DNA of 6,117 nucleotides from the NCBI GenBank assembly GCA_050250665.1, contig JBFWOF010000101.1, forward strand, positions 1 to 6,117, written 5' to 3'. Numbering within the stretch: the first letter of the stretch is position 1; each line of letters begins with the position of its first letter. The position numbers and the translations under genes are program-made. Under the pieces are notes generated by a model. That model searched no databases. It saw only the letters and a program-made list of their open reading frames with translations, and was not told where the DNA came from. This stretch comes from JADKFD01 sp050250665 (GTDB lineage Bacteria; Pseudomonadota; Gammaproteobacteria; Xanthomonadales; SZUA-5). This document shows, piece by piece, positions 5,155 to 6,117 of this stretch.

Positions 5155-6087
5155 ATGCTGGTCTACACCCATTCGGCCTGTCTGGATCACCAGCCGGGAG
5201 CCGGTCATCCGGAGCATCCGGGGCGCTTGAGTGCGGTGCTGGAAGCGTTGAAGTCCGCTTTCTCGGATCAACTCAACTTCGTGGAAGCTCCCGCGGCGAC
5301 GGAGACTCAGCTGCTGCGGGTCCACAGCGCGCGTCTGCTGACGCAATTGCGGCAATCCTCGCCGAGCACGGGCCTGTATCGGATCGACGCCGACACCGCG
5401 ATGTCGCCGGTGTCGCTGGATGCCAGCCTCAGGTCCTGCGGCGCTGTCTGTGCCGCGGTAGACGCTGTCATGCACGGCCCGGGCGTTCGCGTCTTCTGCG
5501 CGCTTCGGCCGCCAGGGCATCACAGCACAGCCGATCAGGCCATGGGTTTTTGCCTGTACAACCAGATTGCCGTCGGTGCTGCGCATGCGCTCGAGGCGCA
5601 CGCGCTGGAGCGCGTGACTATCGTCGATTTTGATGTGCACCACGGCAATGGCACGCAGGCCATCTTCACCGATGATCCGCGGGTGCAGTATGTGTCCAGC
5701 CATCAGTCACCGCTGTATCCGGGGACCGGACTCGAGGCCGAGACCGGGCCGGGCCATCTGGTCAATGGCGAACTGCTGCCCGGCAGCGGAAGTAGCGAGT
5801 TCCGGCGCTTGTGGACTGAGCGCTTGTTACCCGCCATCGATCGCTTTGCGCCGCAACTGCTGCTGGTGTCGGCCGGTTTCGACGCTCACCGCCTGGATCC
5901 CCTGGCGGATCTGAATCTGGGCGCCGACGACTATCACTGGGTCACGCTGGAATTGATGGCTCTGGCCGACAGGCACGCTCAAGGGCGGCTGGTCTCCGCG
6001 CTGGAGGGAGGCTACTCGCTGACGGCGCTCCGTCAGTGCAGCGTGGCGCACGTGGGAGCGATGCTGGCGGAGCGGACCGGGGGTTGA
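5155..6087 (+). CDS. Histone deacetylase family protein (class II-like, zinc-dependent deacetylase)
   Basis: A 310-residue arginase/deacetylase-fold enzyme of the bacterial HDAC/AcuC/HdaH/acetylpolyamine amidohydrolase group, which removes acyl groups from lysines or polyamines. It starts in the usual way (YTHSACLDHQPGAGHPEHPGR, 4-24). Catalytic features are complete: the tandem histidines in RPPGHH (H122, H123); FDVHHGNGT (159-167) supplying zinc ligands D160 and H162; SAGFDAH (239-245) supplying ligand D243; and LEGGYS (283-288) with the transition-state tyrosine Y287. GGY rather than GGH means full deacetylase activity is expected. There is no signal peptide, so it is cytoplasmic. It follows the adenosyltransferase by 31 bp and was probably co-transcribed with it. 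The substrate cannot be read from sequence; bacterial members act on proteins, acetylpolyamines or small amides. Confidence 0.93.
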   Translation: MLVYTHSACLDHQPGAGHPEHPGRLSAVLEALKSAFSDQLNFVEAPAATETQLLRVHSARLLTQLRQSSPSTGLYRIDADTAMSPVSLDASLRSCGAVCAAVDAVMHGPGVRVFCALRPPGHHSTADQAMGFCLYNQIAVGAAHALEAHALERVTIVDFDVHHGNGTQAIFTDDPRVQYVSSHQSPLYPGTGLEAETGPGHLVNGELLPGSGSSEFRRLWTERLLPAIDRFAPQLLLVSAGFDAHRLDPLADLNLGADDYHWVTLELMALADRHAQGRLVSALEGGYSLTALRQCSVAHVGAMLAERTGG

Positions 6088-6090
6088 AGG

Positions 6091-6108
6091 GTCCCCGGGT
6101 ACCCGGAC
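6091..6108. repeat. Short palindrome just after the deacetylase stop
   Basis: CCGGGTACCCGG (6095-6106) is a perfect 12-base palindrome, extended by GTC/GAC-like flanks with one extra C. It begins 4 bases after the stop. The window ends before any T-run could be judged, so a terminator role is open. Confidence 0.35.
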
Positions 6109-6117
6109 GCCACGCGC

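Overview
The window looks like the chromosome of a GC-rich gammaproteobacterium, possibly from the Xanthomonadales/Lysobacterales. The clues are a tandem pair of UbiH/UbiI-type ubiquinone hydroxylases, strongly GC-ending codons, and gaps filled with palindromic extragenic repeats. The lineage is an inference from gene content and composition; no rRNA or other marker is present.

Layout. Positions 1-108 may hold the tail of a plus-strand gene running in from the left. Positions 109-556 are non-coding and repeat-rich: a 102-bp element appears twice (98 of 102 positions identical), and the two copies flank two further foldback structures. A minus-strand operon follows, ubiH (2982-1759) then a ubiI-like gene (1762-557), joined by a 4-base ATGA overlap. 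Upstream of ubiH is a gap of about 960 bp between divergent genes. Its part nearest ubiH shows nothing recognisable; 3185-3820 is packed with at least four kinds of foldback repeat. The rest is a plus-strand cluster: a DUF6580-type small membrane protein (3943-4482), a PduO/MMAB-type ATP:cob(I)alamin adenosyltransferase (4569-5123) and a class II-like histone deacetylase family protein (5155-6087).

How the genes work together. The two flavoprotein monooxygenases hydroxylate the aromatic ring of ubiquinone precursors and are almost certainly co-translated. In the plus-strand cluster, the adenosyltransferase makes adenosylcobalamin. The DUF6580 protein just before it resembles small S-component-like transport proteins and could supply corrinoid, but that is inferred from position only. 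The deacetylase has all the zinc and catalytic residues; its substrate, and any link to B12, are unknown.

The least ordinary part is the repeat mosaic at 3185-3820. A linker of about 65-70 bp, itself a foldback, starts at 3431, 3599 and 3767, exactly 168 bp apart each time, yet the segments between the linkers are unrelated palindromic elements. I see no RNA gene, CRISPR array, insertion sequence or riboswitch.
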